Shown here: positions 1-8,626 of the stretch, piece by piece
Layout of the letters: every line of letters starts with the position of its first letter
How positions within the stretch are numbered: the stretch's first letter is position 1
Origin: Euperipatoides rowelli
Taxonomy: Eukaryota; Onychophora; Udeonychophora; Euonychophora; Peripatopsidae
Assembly (NCBI GenBank): GCA_003024985.2
Contig: PXIH01S0007826.1
Direction: 5' to 3' (one strand)
Length of the DNA: 13,291 nucleotides
The notes under the pieces: generated by a model
Databases searched by the model: none
What the model was told of the DNA's origin: nothing
Seen by the model: the letters and a program-made list of their open reading frames with translations, nothing else
Made by a program: the position numbers and the translations under genes

Positions 1-7
1 ATATATA

Positions 8-288
8 TGTCAGATACTACACTGTAGTAAGACTTCGGTGGACTGGAAATAGCCTATCTCATAGAGCTTACCTCCCCTATGTTAGCTCTATTCTATCATG
101 AGACAAACTATTGGACTAGATAAGCTAATTTACATAGCTTGACATGATATATTACTACCATGACACCCGACTCCGAGGTCAGCATACCCTACACTAGCAT
201 GGAAGACAGAGGTCTCCGAGGCCAGCATATACCTACACCCACTTAGACATCAAGGGAGCATAATCAGTCTTGATTGTGCCTACTAAAG
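8..288 (-). repeat. Left LTR (3' LTR of the minus-strand element)
   Basis: This stretch aligns almost end to end with 10171-10470: it shares TGTCAGATACTACACT at the left end and GATTGTGCCTACTAAAG at the right end. It lacks a ~16-base insertion present in the right copy. The window starts only seven bases before it, in an AT dinucleotide run, so the outer flank and any target-site duplication cannot be judged. No convincing polypurine tract sits at its inner edge. Confidence 0.85.
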
Positions 289-1140
289 CGGGATCCTGCC
301 TCTAACTGAACCTACTTATTAAATAATATTCACATCATCACTAATACAAGGTTATTCCATTATGTAAGCATCACTTAGCAACTAGACCTTATTTACAGCT
401 AGTAAGGGCACTTGTGCCGTAGCAAAGTGCAAGTACTAGACTGTAACCCTAACTTTAGACAACTTCTATTATATCTGCAGCCTCGACTTGGGGGGGGCTA
501 AAACATGACAGTTAATGCACTTGAGGTCCTAATACATCCTGGCTGCCATAGATTGGAGAAGTTAGCCACAGGGAGAAATTACCAAGTAAATACCTTGCCT
601 TTACCATTAACCTCTGTCCACACTTACATGCAAATATACATATCCGAAATCACTGATATAATATATCTACATGTAAGCCAATCATACAGTGGTTACCCCC
701 AAAGGACAAGATATTGCTGAAAGAGGGCAAATTGTGCTAACTAGGGAATAATCTCTCATAGTAACTAAATAGCCAGCACAATTATGCGAGATAAAAAGGT
801 AGCGTATCTAAAACCCTAAAATAATACCAGTCCGAACCGGCCGACAAGGACTAAAGAGGAACAAAGGGTACCAACCCTTTATTATCCCTGCCCCGATAGA
901 AAGGTACAGGTATGACCCCTATCACCCCCATTAGAAAAGGACAACCACTGGTAGAAAGATTAAAACTAACTATATCATTTCAATACTTAGTCTCTACACA
1001 AACAAGCATCCATTTAGCAAACATACATCAAATATGTGACGTAAGCGCCTTCAATGGTTGCTAGCTTGTAAATAGTGTAAATTACCATGTATATATTTTA
1101 TTATATTTATTCTTTGTTTTTTTTTATTATCTAATGGAAC
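289..1140. other. Non-coding DNA inside the left LTR, no gene seen
   Basis: No protein resemblance was found on either strand. The 71-codon plus-strand reading at 505-720 has no recognisable domain. The stretch holds an eight-G run at 490-497, a perfect 7-bp hairpin at 863-880, and an AT/T-rich end from about 1087. On the strand of the retroelement it would be 3' untranslated or inserted DNA. Confidence 0.5.
863..880. repeat. Perfect 7-bp hairpin
   Basis: AAAGGGT and ACCCTTT flank a four-base loop. The right arm runs into AACCCTTTATT, which is the reverse complement of the AATAAAGGGTT core in the hairpin family at 3063-3347. Confidence 0.6.
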
Positions 1141-2220
1141 TTTGAAGTTATGGTGTTTCGATTTTGGGCAGTCATTAGTAAGAAACTAGTCGATTTAACA
1201 TCTTTATTTACTTTAGTGGTCTATGTTAATTACGTAATTAGTAATGGCGTCCTTTTTCCCGCTGATGAAGCCTGTGCTTCCAGACACTTATCACATTTCA
1301 TTGCCTGTTTTTACATGTTCTTCATTATTTAATGTTTTATTTCCATTGGAAGTGGTTCATTGGACTTATTCCCAAGGTTTCCCCATCTGCAACTAGGAAA
1401 TTTGTGTTCAGTTTTCATCAACGACAAAGGCCAATTACGTTATTGGTACGTTATTTTGTTCCTTTCGAGTATTATTGTAATACTTAGTTTCCTGAACTTT
1501 TTGATTTGGATTCCACCTGGTTTATTTGTTTTAAATGTTACATCTGGGATTTTGATCATTTTACCATCTTTATGAACTATAAAGCCTGGGAACTATTTCT
1601 ACTGTGGACTTAACACATTTGTTTTCTTTATTTGTTTTGTTTTTTTTTCTAAGTCAAATTTTACTTAATCATTACTCCCTTGTGATTGTAACCCATATCC
1701 TTCGGGGCTAGGGTTACAACGTTGATTTATCCTACTATGATTAGTATGTATCTTGCATTTAGTTGAAATAAAACCCTAATAATAATTTGCTTAGAAAACA
1801 TAATAACAATTATATCCTTTCCCATAATGAAATAAATAAAATTACCCCTTACAGAATATTTACAGGCTAAATATCGTTAAATTACACTATATATATATCA
1901 GGGCTAGAAATGGGGAGAAGGGATAGAAGTTTGGATTATAGCCAAATGGGTTTAAACTCCATAATGTCTTTATTTAGAGATCGAGAGTCTATAGTATTTG
2001 ATAAAGTGTTCAGGTCACGAAATTAAATGATATTTAAACATGAGACAGTTCATGAAAAATATTGTGGTGAATCTTACGTTGATTGATTTTCACTAAGACT
2101 AGGGGATGGACTAAACTATGACTGGTAGTAGTGGTTATACAGCTATGTGAATTTAGACAGGAAATAAAATAGTTTATAAAGCTGACATAGTAAATACGGT
2201 ACCTCCGGAGTTTGTCCAAA
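1141..2220. other. AT-rich non-coding DNA, no gene supported
   Basis: Two plus-strand open stretches (1150-1332 and 1360-1575) are hydrophobic in translation, which T-rich sequence produces by chance. The second has no ATG at its opening position. The minus-strand 61-codon reading at 2034-2219 shows no domain. The only structured object is the hairpin at 1686-1719. No envelope gene is recognisable, although this would be its place in an errantivirus-like element. Confidence 0.5.
1686..1719. repeat. 9-bp perfect hairpin with nested CC-TTCG-GG
   Basis: The arms TTGTAACCC and GGGTTACAA pair perfectly. Inside lies a second short stem, CC-TTCG-GG, with the UUCG sequence known from very stable RNA tetraloops. 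The AACCC/GGGTT core matches the hairpin family at 3063-3347, though the arms are longer here. Its role is unknown; it could fold in a transcript of either strand. Confidence 0.65.
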
Positions 2221-3060
2221 GAGTATTACTTAGTTGGCGTTCGTACTATTTTCTTGGGCTCTTTGGTTGCAAGTGCCAGACTTCTGTCAGCCATCAAAAA
2301 TCGGACCCCATCTCTCAAATTAATGACTTGTAGGAGCTTTTAAGGCCCTTGGTTGTTAGGAGCATTTTGAAGCTTGTTTGAAATGTTTCTATAGGTTGCC
2401 ATCCCCTGTCATCTGCTTTTATGTAGATTAGATGATGTCAGCCCAATAGTAGCTCCCCCTATTGTTGGTTTCAGCTAAGTTCCCCTGGTAACCAAACAAA
2501 AGCAATTAATTCGAAGATAGTTCATGAAATTATTATTTGAAAGTAAAGTTTTAGCTTAGGATGAAGATTCATTATCATTTATCTAAATATAGTCTTTTAT
2601 ATCAAATTTTATTGTTCATAATTTCTTTATCTTTTCTTTATAGTGAGAAGAGACCCAGTATGGCTTGGAATTTTTGGCTATATCCAGGCACTACAAGGAG
2701 GGGGGGGGGAGGGGTGAATGTGGAAGTGCATACATAAATAATCAAAATTCAGAATTAAAGCATCTACATTTTAATAAAATTAATAACCGTACTAAAAAAC
2801 ACTAAATTTGCAATACCTTAATTGGACAAATTAGATAATCTAAGAATTAAGAATAAAACAAGATGTTTTGTTTTGTGCTTTTCTACTTCTTATAGCAGCA
2901 AAGGACATAGCTCCATCCTTTGGGTAATTGAGAGGAGTGCGAAACAAGACTACTCATTTCTCCAACAAGGTATTTGAACAGGTTACATATTTATTTACAA
3001 CCAAAATTTATTTGTATTAGACTCTAGAACAAGTCGAGTCTGGAAATATTTTTTTGTATT
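2221..3060. other. Unassigned intergenic or 3' region
   Basis: The part at 2221-2500 is less AT-rich than its surroundings, but every frame on both strands carries stops and no protein family is recognisable. A G10 run at 2700-2709 followed by AGGGG makes a G-rich strand-biased tract that could form a quadruplex. The rest, to 3060, is AT-rich without visible genes. Confidence 0.4.
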
Positions 3061-3062
3061 GG

Positions 3063-3347
3063 TAACCCGAAAGATAAAGGGTTGAAAGTTGTACTCATAA
3101 TTTTTTTGTGTATTGATAACCCGAAAAATAAAGGGTTGAAAGTTGTGATTGTATTCCTACTGGATTATTAACCTGAAAAATAAAGGGCTAATAATGCTAA
3201 CAATTTATCTATGTGACTTCTTTCATGTTTCAAAGAATTTATAATCATTATTTCATGTAATCTCCTTTGTATGTAAAATAAAGAGTTAATACACTTTATC
3301 TTCTTTTACCTTTTTTTTTTGTGTGTAACCCAACAAATAAAGGGTTA
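3063..3347 (+). repeat. Dispersed family of small hairpins with AATAAA-type loops
   Basis: Four related units occur at 3063-3083, 3118-3137, 3164-3194 and 3326-3347, with a degenerate fifth near 3273-3289. Each has an AACCC-like left arm, an A-rich loop ending in ATAAA, and a GGGTT-like right arm. Units 1 and 2 are followed by GAAAGTTGT and preceded by GTATTG, so the repeat exceeds the hairpin. Unit 3 has extended arms (ATTATTA/TAATAAT) and unit 4 has perfect TAACCC/GGGTTA arms. In units 2, 3 and 4 the loop contains AATAAA, the canonical poly(A) signal. Compensating arm changes suggest that structure matters, but this has not been tested. Confidence 0.65.
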
Positions 3348-3579
3348 ATAGAATGCCTTAATAACTCTGTTGCCATAGCTTGAAAGCTTAAACCAATTTC
3401 AGAATATTTGCTTTTGTACTAAAAATTAGCTTAATACTATTTCTCATGTATTGTGTATTCTTTTTTTTACCTTTTTTTTTTAAATTTTTTATTGTAAAAA
3501 TAGTTTTTTTTTAAAGTGTATTCTTTTAAACATTGTATTTTCTAATACTTACAATTGAGACAATTTTTTTTATGATAAG

Positions 3580-3644
3580 GAATGAGAGATGCGTTTCTCT
3601 CATTCTGAAGTTTATTAGTTAATATAGTGAATAAATAAACTTCA
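3580..3644. repeat. Two back-to-back perfect hairpins
   Basis: Hairpin one (3580-3605) has 10-bp arms, GAATGAGAGA and TCTCTCATTC, with a six-base loop. Hairpin two (3606-3644) begins at the next base and has 11-bp arms, TGAAGTTTATT and AATAAACTTCA, with a 17-base loop. Both are perfect in the surrounding degenerate DNA. Confidence 0.75.
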
Positions 3645-3754
3645 ATGCAAAATTTTGTACTAAGAAGCGCTGAAGCTTAAGCCACTTTTTGAATAATTTG
3701 CTCATTTGTGAATTGTTTACGTTTGGTTCATTTAGCCATGTCAGTTAATTAAGA

Positions 3755-4145
3755 AGAGGAGAAGAATGGCAGGTCGATTGGTGATGCAATTTTTACCCCA
3801 GCTGCCCCTCAAGATTCCCCCCCCCCCCTGGCTTGGTAGGTTATTTGAGGAACCTATATAGACTCTTGGTTCGGGATTGCCAGGTCCATGGATGTAGGCC
3901 CTCCGGTATTGTGTACACCCAAGAGTGCCCTCAATATCCCATCTTGTCTGGTCGTTCAAGGCCCCATATGTCATGGAGGTCCAGTCAGCTGGCCAGGTGG
4001 AGACCTCCCTTAGTTGACTTTAACCAAGCTAGAATTGTTTGTCATCCTGGGCATCATATGAGGAATCGGCAGAGGCACCATCTACAGAGGCGTTAGGTCG
4101 GCCCACCCGGAATATCCCAACAGTGGCTCCTAAAGATCCACGACG
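3755..4145 (+). other. GC-richer island with an open frame and C-x4-C-x10-C
   Basis: This ~390 bp stretch is clearly less AT-rich than its flanks and begins near a C12 run (3817-3828). The plus-strand frame is open from 3785 to 4096. Its translation contains Cys at codons 3878, 3893 and 3926, a C-x4-C-x10-C spacing, then a later C-x3-H-H cluster near 4050. The same Cys spacing occurs in the first zinc module of gene A (11327-11377). No ATG opens this frame near its start. A minus-strand frame over 3741-3974 is also open, so coding sense is not settled. It could be a decayed foreign gene, a fragment of another transposable element, or chance. Confidence 0.35.
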
Positions 4146-4462
4146 GCCTCCTTTATCAAAATGACTTTTATTTTGATTGATTTTCCTTTTTTTTGTGTTT
4201 TCATTTGAAAATTATTTCAAGTTTGTTATGATTGCATTTTATTTGTGCACTTTATTTTATTAAATCAAAATGTTTATAATTCCAAATTTCTTGATTCTTT
4301 TGAATTTAATATAATTTATTTGTTTTATTTAATGTTCTTTATTATGTGATCACTTTTAGTTTGTTTGTACTTAAGTTCATTTGTATGATTGTTCCTTTTA
4401 TTTACTATTTGTGAATGGCCATTCAAAAAAATTATGCTTTTACCTAGGTAATAAGATTATTA
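4146..4462. other. T-rich non-coding spacer downstream of pol
   Basis: The sequence is very AT-rich, with TTTATT and TTTGTT runs and no open frame of note. On the element's strand it is the start of the 3' untranslated part after the stop of the pol tail. Confidence 0.45.
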
Positions 4463-4765
4463 TTATTTTAGCCTTCTACTTCTCAGGCAGTATCCATGTA
4501 TGTTTGGTGGGTCTTCTATCTCAATAAGCTCATCGTCACTATCTTCATCACTACTCGAGCCTTCTGAGACCTCAGAGTGTTGCTGTTGACCATTTTTGAT
4601 CCTCACCACCTCATCAGGCAGCGTTGTAGTCTTGTATACTCCTTGCAATGATCTTAGTTAATCTTCATATTGGATTATCTCAATTTTTTTGTTAGTTTTG
4701 TCTGATTCATTTGGCTCCTCCTCCTCATCATCTGTTTCTTCCGAAGGGAAGGTAATGATAAGTGT
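4463..4765 (-). pseudogene. pol C-terminal acidic/basic tail
   Basis: In the element's sense the translation is rich in Glu, Asp and Ser (runs such as EETDDEEEEP, then SSSDEDSDDE) and ends with YCLRSRRLK and a stop. Ty3/gypsy integrases often end in a basic tail of the form Y-x-LRxR. One in-frame stop lies between the two acidic parts. Charged tails of this kind follow the GPY/F module, and their function is not conserved enough to assign here. Confidence 0.6.
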
Positions 4766-4839
4766 ATTTTGGTCATTATGTGGATTTTTATTATGCATAG
4801 GTATAGGTTGATCAATGTTAGTTTCGTCTATTATATAGT

Positions 4840-5887
4840 TTCTTTTGTATATAAGGTTTTAATTTGTTGACATGTACCTTTCTTGTTGTTTCTGGGTTCT
4901 TTACATCTTGTATTATGTAGTTAGCAAGTCTAGTCCTTCTGATTATAGTATAAGGACCCGTGTATCTTTGGTTGAGCTTACGGTTATGGCCAGAAAAACT
5001 AGTTACATCAAGGCAAAGAACAGGGTCTCCTATATTAAATTCTCAAAGGTGTTGCCCTCTATATTTTCTCCTGGTGTTAGTAATAGATGCTTCTTGCAAA
5101 TTGGAGAAGACTTCCGACTTCGCAGCCTCCAGTCATTCCATTATGCAGTCCACTAGTTCAATTCTTTCTAAGTTATTTCCATTTTCTTCTAAGTTGAGCT
5201 CGGAGAATACGTCATATTGGTGAAATCCATGGAAAATGGAAAATGGCACTTGTTTTGTGCTGCTGTGGACCATATTATTTATCACCTGTATAAGGTATTG
5301 AAGCATTAGGTCCCAGTCTGTGAATTTTCTGTTGCATAGTGTGATATTAAGTTCAGAATTTTACTATTTATTATTTCTTTTATCCCATTGGATGTAGCCA
5401 ATAACTTGTTGAGGTTATTCTCTCTATCCCTAGTCTTTTATATAGTGTTGTCATTATAAGTCCTACTAACTGAGGTCCCCTGTCTGATAAGATGGTTTTA
5501 GACCCTCCGTATCGTGTGTAAATAGTCTCTATGTGCGTAAATAGTCTCTTTTGCTATAACATGAGCTTCTTGGCTGGGTAGTGGGCCTGCAAATGTCATT
5601 CTTGAGAAGTGGTCTGTGTATGTTATAATGTATTTGTTTCTTCTTTGTGTTGTGGAAAAGGGACCTAATATATCGATGCTGAGTTTAGTCATGCAGCTTG
5701 ACGGTGGTTCAACTGCCTGAATAGGAGCTTTAATTCTACTATGATTCCTTCTTTGGCATTTTTCACAGCTGTTTATATATTTTATGTCAGAAAATAATGT
5801 TTGCCATGTAAAATTTCTTTTTATTTTGTAAATTGTTTTTTCTAACGAGAAATGCCTTCCAGTTAGGCTATCAGGATAGAAATACAT
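4840..5887 (-). pseudogene. Integrase: zinc domain, catalytic core, GPY/F module
   Basis: The N-terminal part (5750-5887) keeps GRHFSLEKT and CEKCQRR of the HHCC zinc domain, but the first His position reads Pro (FYPDS where the family has Y-H-D-S). The core has the first catalytic Asp in LSIDILGPF and the second in LSDRGPQ (5473-5490). The glutamate region breaks at HPMG followed by stops, so the D,D-35-E triad is incomplete. After a decayed gap, RYTGPY (about 4947-4964) and a later VHVNKLKPY form the GPY/F module typical of Ty3/gypsy. A frameshift splits the core near 5500. Confidence 0.88.
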
Positions 5888-6119
5888 AACATCCGGTATG
5901 AGGGATGCTGGGACAACTGTTCTGTATGCTGTGCAGTTTCACTTTCCTAACTGTATTCGTTTCATTAATAACTGATTCTCATCTATAATAAAATTTTTGT
6001 TATTTAGTTTACCATGCTTTATTTTATTAATAAGGTCTAAACAATATGTGTCTTTTAGTTGTTCTTGTTGTGTTATTTCGATAGTAATGGGGTTTTTTTG
6101 TTGTTTCGAGTGCACACAA

Positions 6120-6545
6120 AGTAATCACGTCTTCTTCATGACTACACAAAACATATCTACAAAGCTGTTTGAGCTTACCTGGGATGTGCTCGAAATGGAT
6201 ATCGTTTTGCTGTATATTTATCATCCACCTCGCCACTCGTGAATTTGTGTCTTTTAATTCTATTCCGTATGTTAGAGGTTGGTGATCGGTCAGTAGTATG
6301 ATTTTGTTGCCATAGGTCATATGCTTAAATTGGTCTAAGGCAAATACGATAGCCAGTGTCTCACATTCTATCACGAAGTAATTTCTTTCTACCTTATTTA
6401 TTCGGCGGATGGCACATGCAATTAGATGAATTCTCCGTTGTCATTCTTTTGTTCCAAAAACTGCACCTAGGGATGTAAGGGAAGCATCTGTTTTTATGAC
6501 AAATGGTCTGTCATATCTCGGGAAGGCTAATAATGGGCTGTCGTC
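6120..6545 (-). pseudogene. RNase H domain of pol
   Basis: The domain begins with KTDASLTSLGAVF (first catalytic Asp, 6486-6488). It continues after a stop with RINKVERNYFVIECETLA (catalytic Glu), LLTDHQPL (second Asp) and LKDTNSRVARW, and ends with HIPGK. This is the usual order in Ty3/gypsy RNase H, which removes RNA from the RNA-DNA hybrid. One stop near 6445 separates the first motif from the rest; otherwise the domain is well preserved. Confidence 0.88.
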
Positions 6546-6742
6546 AGTTTTTGTTTGAGAGTTTGAAAGGCTGTTACAGGTAATTTTTGTATTTCGTTTA
6601 TTTAGTAAATCATACAGTGGTGCAGCAATCTCCGCAAAATTTGTTATGAATTTTCTGTAGAAGTTTAGGCTCCCTAAGAAGCTCCTTATCCCTTTTACAG
6701 TTTGAGGTCAGGCCAAATTTTGTATGGCTGCCACACTTTTTT

Positions 6743-7290
6743 CTACAGATTGACAGCTATTTTTTGTCCACCATGTGTCCTAGATATTTTATAGACTCTC
6801 TGAACAGTTTGAATTTTGATGACTTTACCACTAGATTGACTTTTTTTGAGGGCTGTGAGAACTTCTAACATTACTAAATGTTCTTCTATATTTGGTGATT
6901 GTAAGATAATATCGTCCAGGTAGATGAATACATGGCCTTTTAGTATTATTTTTTGTAGGCATTCTACCATTATTTTCTGAAATATGCTGCTGACGTCACG
7001 CCTCCTTGGCAAAGACGTGTGAATGTGTATTTGGCGAAGGGCACTGAGAAGGCAAACTTTTTTTGGGCATCTTCAGTCAATTTGACATTGAAATAACCAT
7101 TATTTAGGTCTAGGCTACTGAAGATACGTGCGCTCCCTAGGTTTTCTAGTATGTCTTCAATTCTCACGATTGGTTATTGCTTGGTGACAATTTGTTTATT
7201 TATTTTTGGCAAGTCTAGGCATATTCTGACTTCCTTTGAGTCTTTCTTTGTTAAGACGAGTACGGGAGAGTTGTATGGACTGTATAGTGT
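6743..7290 (-). pseudogene. Reverse transcriptase domain of pol
   Basis: Visible motifs in order are SPVLVLTKKD, RICLDLPKIN, RIEDILENLGSARIFSSLD (catalytic Asp in SSLDL), FTRLCQGG, VFIYLDDI (the catalytic YLDD box, 6911-6922) and EEHLVMLE. The order and spacing fit Ty3/gypsy reverse transcriptases. An in-frame stop lies at 7174-7176, just before RIEDI. The frame changes around 6985-7010, where LPFGL-type residues are expected, and the thumb region after 6750 is lost. Confidence 0.9.
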
Positions 7291-7657
7291 ATATGTTCTT
7301 TATTATTCAGGATTTTTCTAGTTTGTCAAGTTGTAGTCTTAAGGGTTCGTATAACATGTGGGGTCTACAGTACTGTCATTGGTAAATGGGGGTCTCATTC
7401 TTAAATTTGGGTTCATAGGGTGGTATGTTTTCCCGGTCAGGTTAGTCACGTCCTCTATGAGTATGTTTTGATGTTTATTCAGTATTTGTTCTAGTGCATT
7501 TTTGTGTAGGTCACTTAAGCCTAGCTCAGAAGTCTTAAAAAGTTCAAATAGTTCACTTTCGCCATGTTTGTTGATGTTTAGGTTAGTCCCGCAGCAAATC
7601 TCATTTTTTTTCTCGCAGACTCACGTTTATGTGATTTCGTGATTCTTTCTCATTGAT

Positions 7658-7950
7658 TCAGAGTTCTACTGTAGGTTTCTCACAATTAATGAGTGTTTCA
7701 TACATGGTACACATATCGAAGCCCAATATTATTTGAAATGGCACTCTAGCTTGTAGTTTTACTACACATACTGGCTGCTTTATGTTTTTATTTGCCACTT
7801 TGTTATTTATCACAGTCCGTAGGCCGCTTAATGTTTTGTCTGAAACTGGCTATCTTATAGATATCGCCATTGTTTTTCTGTGGAGCTGCTTGGGATTAAT
7901 ACAACTCTCATCCAGAAGACAATTCTCGGCGCCCGTATCTAGGAGAGCAT
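7658..7950 (-). pseudogene. Aspartic protease of pol
   Basis: The active-site motif ALLDTGAENCLL is read at about 7916-7948 (DTGA at 7928-7939). A matching C-terminal motif, IILGFDM, follows about 70 codons later, as in retroviral and Ty3/gypsy proteases. The domain is in a different frame from the linker that precedes it; the break is close to 7945, where the linker frame runs on to a stop at 7908. A stop follows at 7658-7660. Confidence 0.8.
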
Positions 7951-8528
7951 ATATCTTTTTCCCAAAATACCTCAACTGTTATGATTGGCTTGTCTTCATA
8001 AGTTTCGGCGAACTTAATAACAGTATTTGTGCTAGAATCGTTGTCTTTTTGTTTTTGCTTATATGGCATTGGCTGATTAGTATCTGTAGTTCTAGCATCT
8101 GTTTCAAACGCACCCTTCGCCATTTTGGTTTTCTTCGTACCCTTGGATATGTAATGAGCAACTGTGATATTGTTACAATAGTTTTCCGGATTATTTGACT
8201 TACATTGCCCTACTGGGTCATCTACTTTTAGTATTTGCAATAAGTTATATGTAAAAAATTCTGGAGGATGTGTACGCAAGTCAGGTAGTTTATTCTTTGG
8301 TTTTTCTGGGCCTACCGTATTACTCTTTTTAACATTTTGGGTCTTTTTTGTCTTTCTTTTCATTTTTGTTTTATTGGCTACTTGCCATTCTGAGTCTTCT
8401 TTTATTTTCTTACGAGTTTTTGTATCTTCCGCCTCGAGTAGTTTTGAGTCAAGTGGTCCAATTGGCTTATTGAGATTTTTTGCTCCAACGCACACGGATC
8501 CTATGAGTGTTGGGCAGTAGAGTTTAAC
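7908..8528 (-). pseudogene. Lys-rich linker between gag and protease
   Basis: From the frameshift heptamer the -1 frame is open for about 200 codons. The first ~65 residues after the junction include a strongly basic part (KMKRKTKKTQNVKK), followed by a mixed polar region. It ends where protease similarity begins, after VEVFWEKDI. I recognise no domain. Most Ty3/gypsy elements have a shorter stretch here, so it may be a lineage-specific nucleic-acid-binding extension. The open frame is the longest left in the element. Confidence 0.6.
8522..8528 (-). promoter_or_regulatory. Candidate -1 ribosomal frameshift heptamer GTTAAAC
   Basis: On the minus strand the gag frame reads G-TTA-AAC, the X-XXY-YYZ-like layout used for -1 slippage; GUUAAAC is known as a slippery site in arteriviruses. 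The gag frame stops at TAG (8501-8503), 18 bases beyond. A -1 slip at the heptamer enters the frame that stays open to 7908. A downstream pseudoknot was not demonstrated. Confidence 0.45.
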
Positions 8529-8584
8529 GGTGGTGTCCCAACGTTATCATCAGGGCCTTTATTTGCCTGAGATAATTTTAAGGG

Positions 8585-8626
8585 GCACCTACGTTTGATA
8601 TGCCCTGCACCATTGCAGTTGTAGAA
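8585..8626 (-). other. Nucleocapsid zinc knuckle with first Cys replaced
   Basis: The motif reads F-YN-C-NGAG-H-IKRR-C: the spacing of a CCHC knuckle (C-x2-C-x4-H-x4-C) with Phe (TTC at 8624-8626) in place of the first Cys. TTC is one base from TGC. Confidence 0.75.

Larger units (their letters stand above)
4463..8528 (-). pseudogene. pol: pol polyprotein of Ty3/gypsy element, inactivated
   Basis: The reading starts in the -1 frame at the candidate slippery site and proceeds through a Lys-rich linker, protease (DTGA at 7928-7939), reverse transcriptase (YLDD at 6911-6922), RNase H (first Asp at 6486-6488), integrase zinc and core domains (5390-5887) and GPY/F module (about 4850-4990). It ends in an acidic tail with a basic C-terminal YCLRSRRLK at 4463-4490. 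Such polyproteins copy element RNA into DNA and integrate it. At least four frame changes and several stops (for example 7174-7176, after the protease at 7658-7660, in the integrase after HPMG, and just upstream of the tail) separate the pieces, so no full protein can be made. Confidence 0.9.

Noticed and set aside
1150-1575. Two hydrophobic plus-strand frames as a membrane or envelope protein
   Set aside because: T-rich DNA gives such translations by chance; they lie opposite to the element's strand, and the second lacks an ATG at its start.
3063-3347. Telomeric repeat or CRISPR array from the recurring TAACCC/GGGTTA
   Set aside because: The units are spaced irregularly, are not tandem, and are hairpins; spacers are not of uniform length.
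2700-3828. G10 run (2700-2709) and C12 run (3817-3828) as functional quadruplex elements
   Set aside because: Long homopolymers are common in such DNA and error-prone in assemblies; there is no supporting context.
3741-3974. 77-codon minus-strand gene in the GC-rich island
   Set aside because: No domain is visible, the frame is closed just upstream, and the plus strand has the longer open frame with patterned Cys residues. Left undecided inside the island entry.
7782-8198. 138-codon plus-strand frame
   Set aside because: It is antisense to the gag-protease linker and the protease of the retroelement, and its hydrophobic translation follows from Lys-rich codons on the other strand.
4463-8528. 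BEL/Pao or Copia assignment of the element
   Set aside because: Integrase follows RNase H, which excludes Copia. The YLDD box, RNase H motifs and GPY/F module fit Ty3/gypsy better than BEL/Pao.
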